Part shown: piece after piece, positions 7,163-7,487 of the stretch | Numbering within the stretch: position 1 is the stretch's first letter | Layout: the number at the start of each line of letters is the position of its first letter | NCBI GenBank assembly: GCA_946627575.1 | Contig: CAMOVS010000051.1 | Span: 1 to 7,487 of the forward strand | Direction of reading: 5' to 3' | Length of the DNA: 7,487 bases | From: an uncultured Lachnospiraceae bacterium | GTDB lineage: Bacteria; Bacillota; Clostridia; Lachnospirales; Lachnospiraceae | Made by a program: the position numbers and the translations under genes | Notes under the pieces: generated by a model | The model's input: only the letters and a program-made list of their open reading frames with translations | Databases searched by the model: none | What the model was told of the DNA's origin: nothing

Positions 7163-7198
7163 TAACGGTTGAATGGATGTTCAACTGTTCAACCGTTA
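7163..7198 (+). promoter_or_regulatory. Palindromic operator at the transcription start of the HMA-domain gene
   Basis: TAACGGTTGAA (7163-7173) and TTCAACCGTTA (7188-7198) are perfect 11-bp inverted repeats separated by 14 bases. Inside them lies another TTCAAC (7180-7185) that forms a second inverted pair with GTTGAA (7168-7173). The octamer TGTTCAAC is repeated in tandem at 7178-7193, so there are three half-sites in all. Position directly after the -10 box, covering about +1 to +37, is where a repressor would block transcription. TGAA/TTCA-centred palindromes ahead of a metal-export gene recall ArsR/SmtB-type (CadC, CzrA) metal sensors, but a TetR- or MarR-type repressor is also possible. 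No regulator gene lies in the window. Confidence 0.72.
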
Positions 7199-7242
7199 AG
7201 AGATTTTGTTTGTTTATTCTTTCATCGGAAAGGAAGTCAGAT

Positions 7243-7487
7243 ATGCAGAGAAAGGTATATATCCTGGAAGGTCTGGATTGCGCGAACTGCGCAGCCAGAA
7301 TTGAGAACCGGCTTCAGAAGATCGAAGGACTTGAAGAGGTATCCGTGACCTATGCTACCAAGCAGCTTCGTTTTTCCGCAGAGGATCCGGAAGCCAGGCT
7401 GCCGGAGATCATAGCGGCTATTGATGCCACCGAGCCGGATGTCGAACTTGTGGAGCGTGGCAGAAGACGCCGGTCCGTTTCAGGCGG
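7243..7487 (+). CDS. HMA-domain protein, probable N-terminus of a Zn/Cd/Pb P1B-type ATPase (3' end outside window)
   Basis: An AAAGGAAG site (7229-7236) sits 6 bases before the ATG, and the frame stays open to the window's end (81 complete codons). The visible protein is a single heavy-metal-associated domain: strand KVYILEGL, then the metal site DCANCAARIE with cysteines C13 and C16, a helix, and EEVSVTYATKQLRFS, followed by an AIDATEPDVELVE strand. A basic RGRRRR stretch at about residues 73-78 would be the linker to the first membrane helix. The Asp just before the CxxC is typical of Zn/Cd/Pb-exporting ATPases (CadA/ZntA type) rather than copper pumps. Only the N-terminal domain is visible, so a free-standing metallochaperone is possible but less likely. 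Its own promoter and palindromic operator suggest metal-inducible expression, independent of the upstream genes. Confidence 0.85.
   Translation, partial: MQRKVYILEGLDCANCAARIENRLQKIEGLEEVSVTYATKQLRFSAEDPEARLPEIIAAIDATEPDVELVERGRRRRSVSG

Noticed and set aside
6881..7165. 94-residue + strand frame running from the end of the MATE gene to the HMA promoter
   Set aside because: Its first half is the MATE gene in another frame and its end overlaps the promoter; no domain or ribosome binding site is seen.

Overview
The window reads as a stretch of chromosome from a low-to-mid GC Gram-positive bacterium, most likely a Clostridia member (a Lachnospiraceae-type anaerobe would fit). The reasons are strong AGGAGG-like ribosome binding sites before almost every gene, one TTG start, tightly packed and overlapping genes all on the + strand, and the flavour of the proteins. 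The species assignment is inference only.

Positions 1-4535 hold a five-gene ABC importer of the peptide/nickel (Dpp/Opp/Nik) class. In order it has a substrate-binding protein (5' end cut off by the window), two inner-membrane permeases and two ATPases. A strong intrinsic terminator hairpin at 904-934 lies between the binding-protein gene and the first permease gene. It would let the binding protein be made in excess while read-through feeds the transporter genes. The first permease most likely starts at a TTG at 1007, downstream of the terminator. The two ATPases differ: the first is short (263 aa), and the second carries the cysteine-containing C-terminal extension known from Dpp/Opp ATPases.

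Positions 4607-7040 continue on the same strand. First comes a zinc-dependent deacylase of the succinylglutamate desuccinylase/aspartoacylase (M14-like) family with an unusual 47-residue C-terminal tail holding 15 histidines. A MATE-family multidrug/Na+ antiporter gene follows, overlapping the deacylase by 17 bases. The deacylase probably acts on something brought in by the importer, or is a metal-handling partner of it. The sequence does not identify the substrate.

Positions 7041-7487 are a separate transcription unit. A good sigma-A promoter (TTGACA, 17 bases, TATTAT) is followed at the expected transcription start by an 11-bp perfect inverted repeat that contains further half-sites, which looks like a repressor operator. 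Next is the start of a gene encoding an HMA (heavy-metal-associated) domain with a CxxC metal site, probably the N-terminus of a Zn/Cd/Pb-exporting P1B-ATPase; it runs off the window. The His-rich deacylase and the HMA protein give the region a metal flavour, but a single metal-uptake and export system is only a hypothesis.

No RNA genes, insertion sequences, CRISPR arrays or attachment sites were seen. The non-coding stretches 807-1006, 4536-4606 and 7041-7242 are all shorter than 300 bases and are described under their features.
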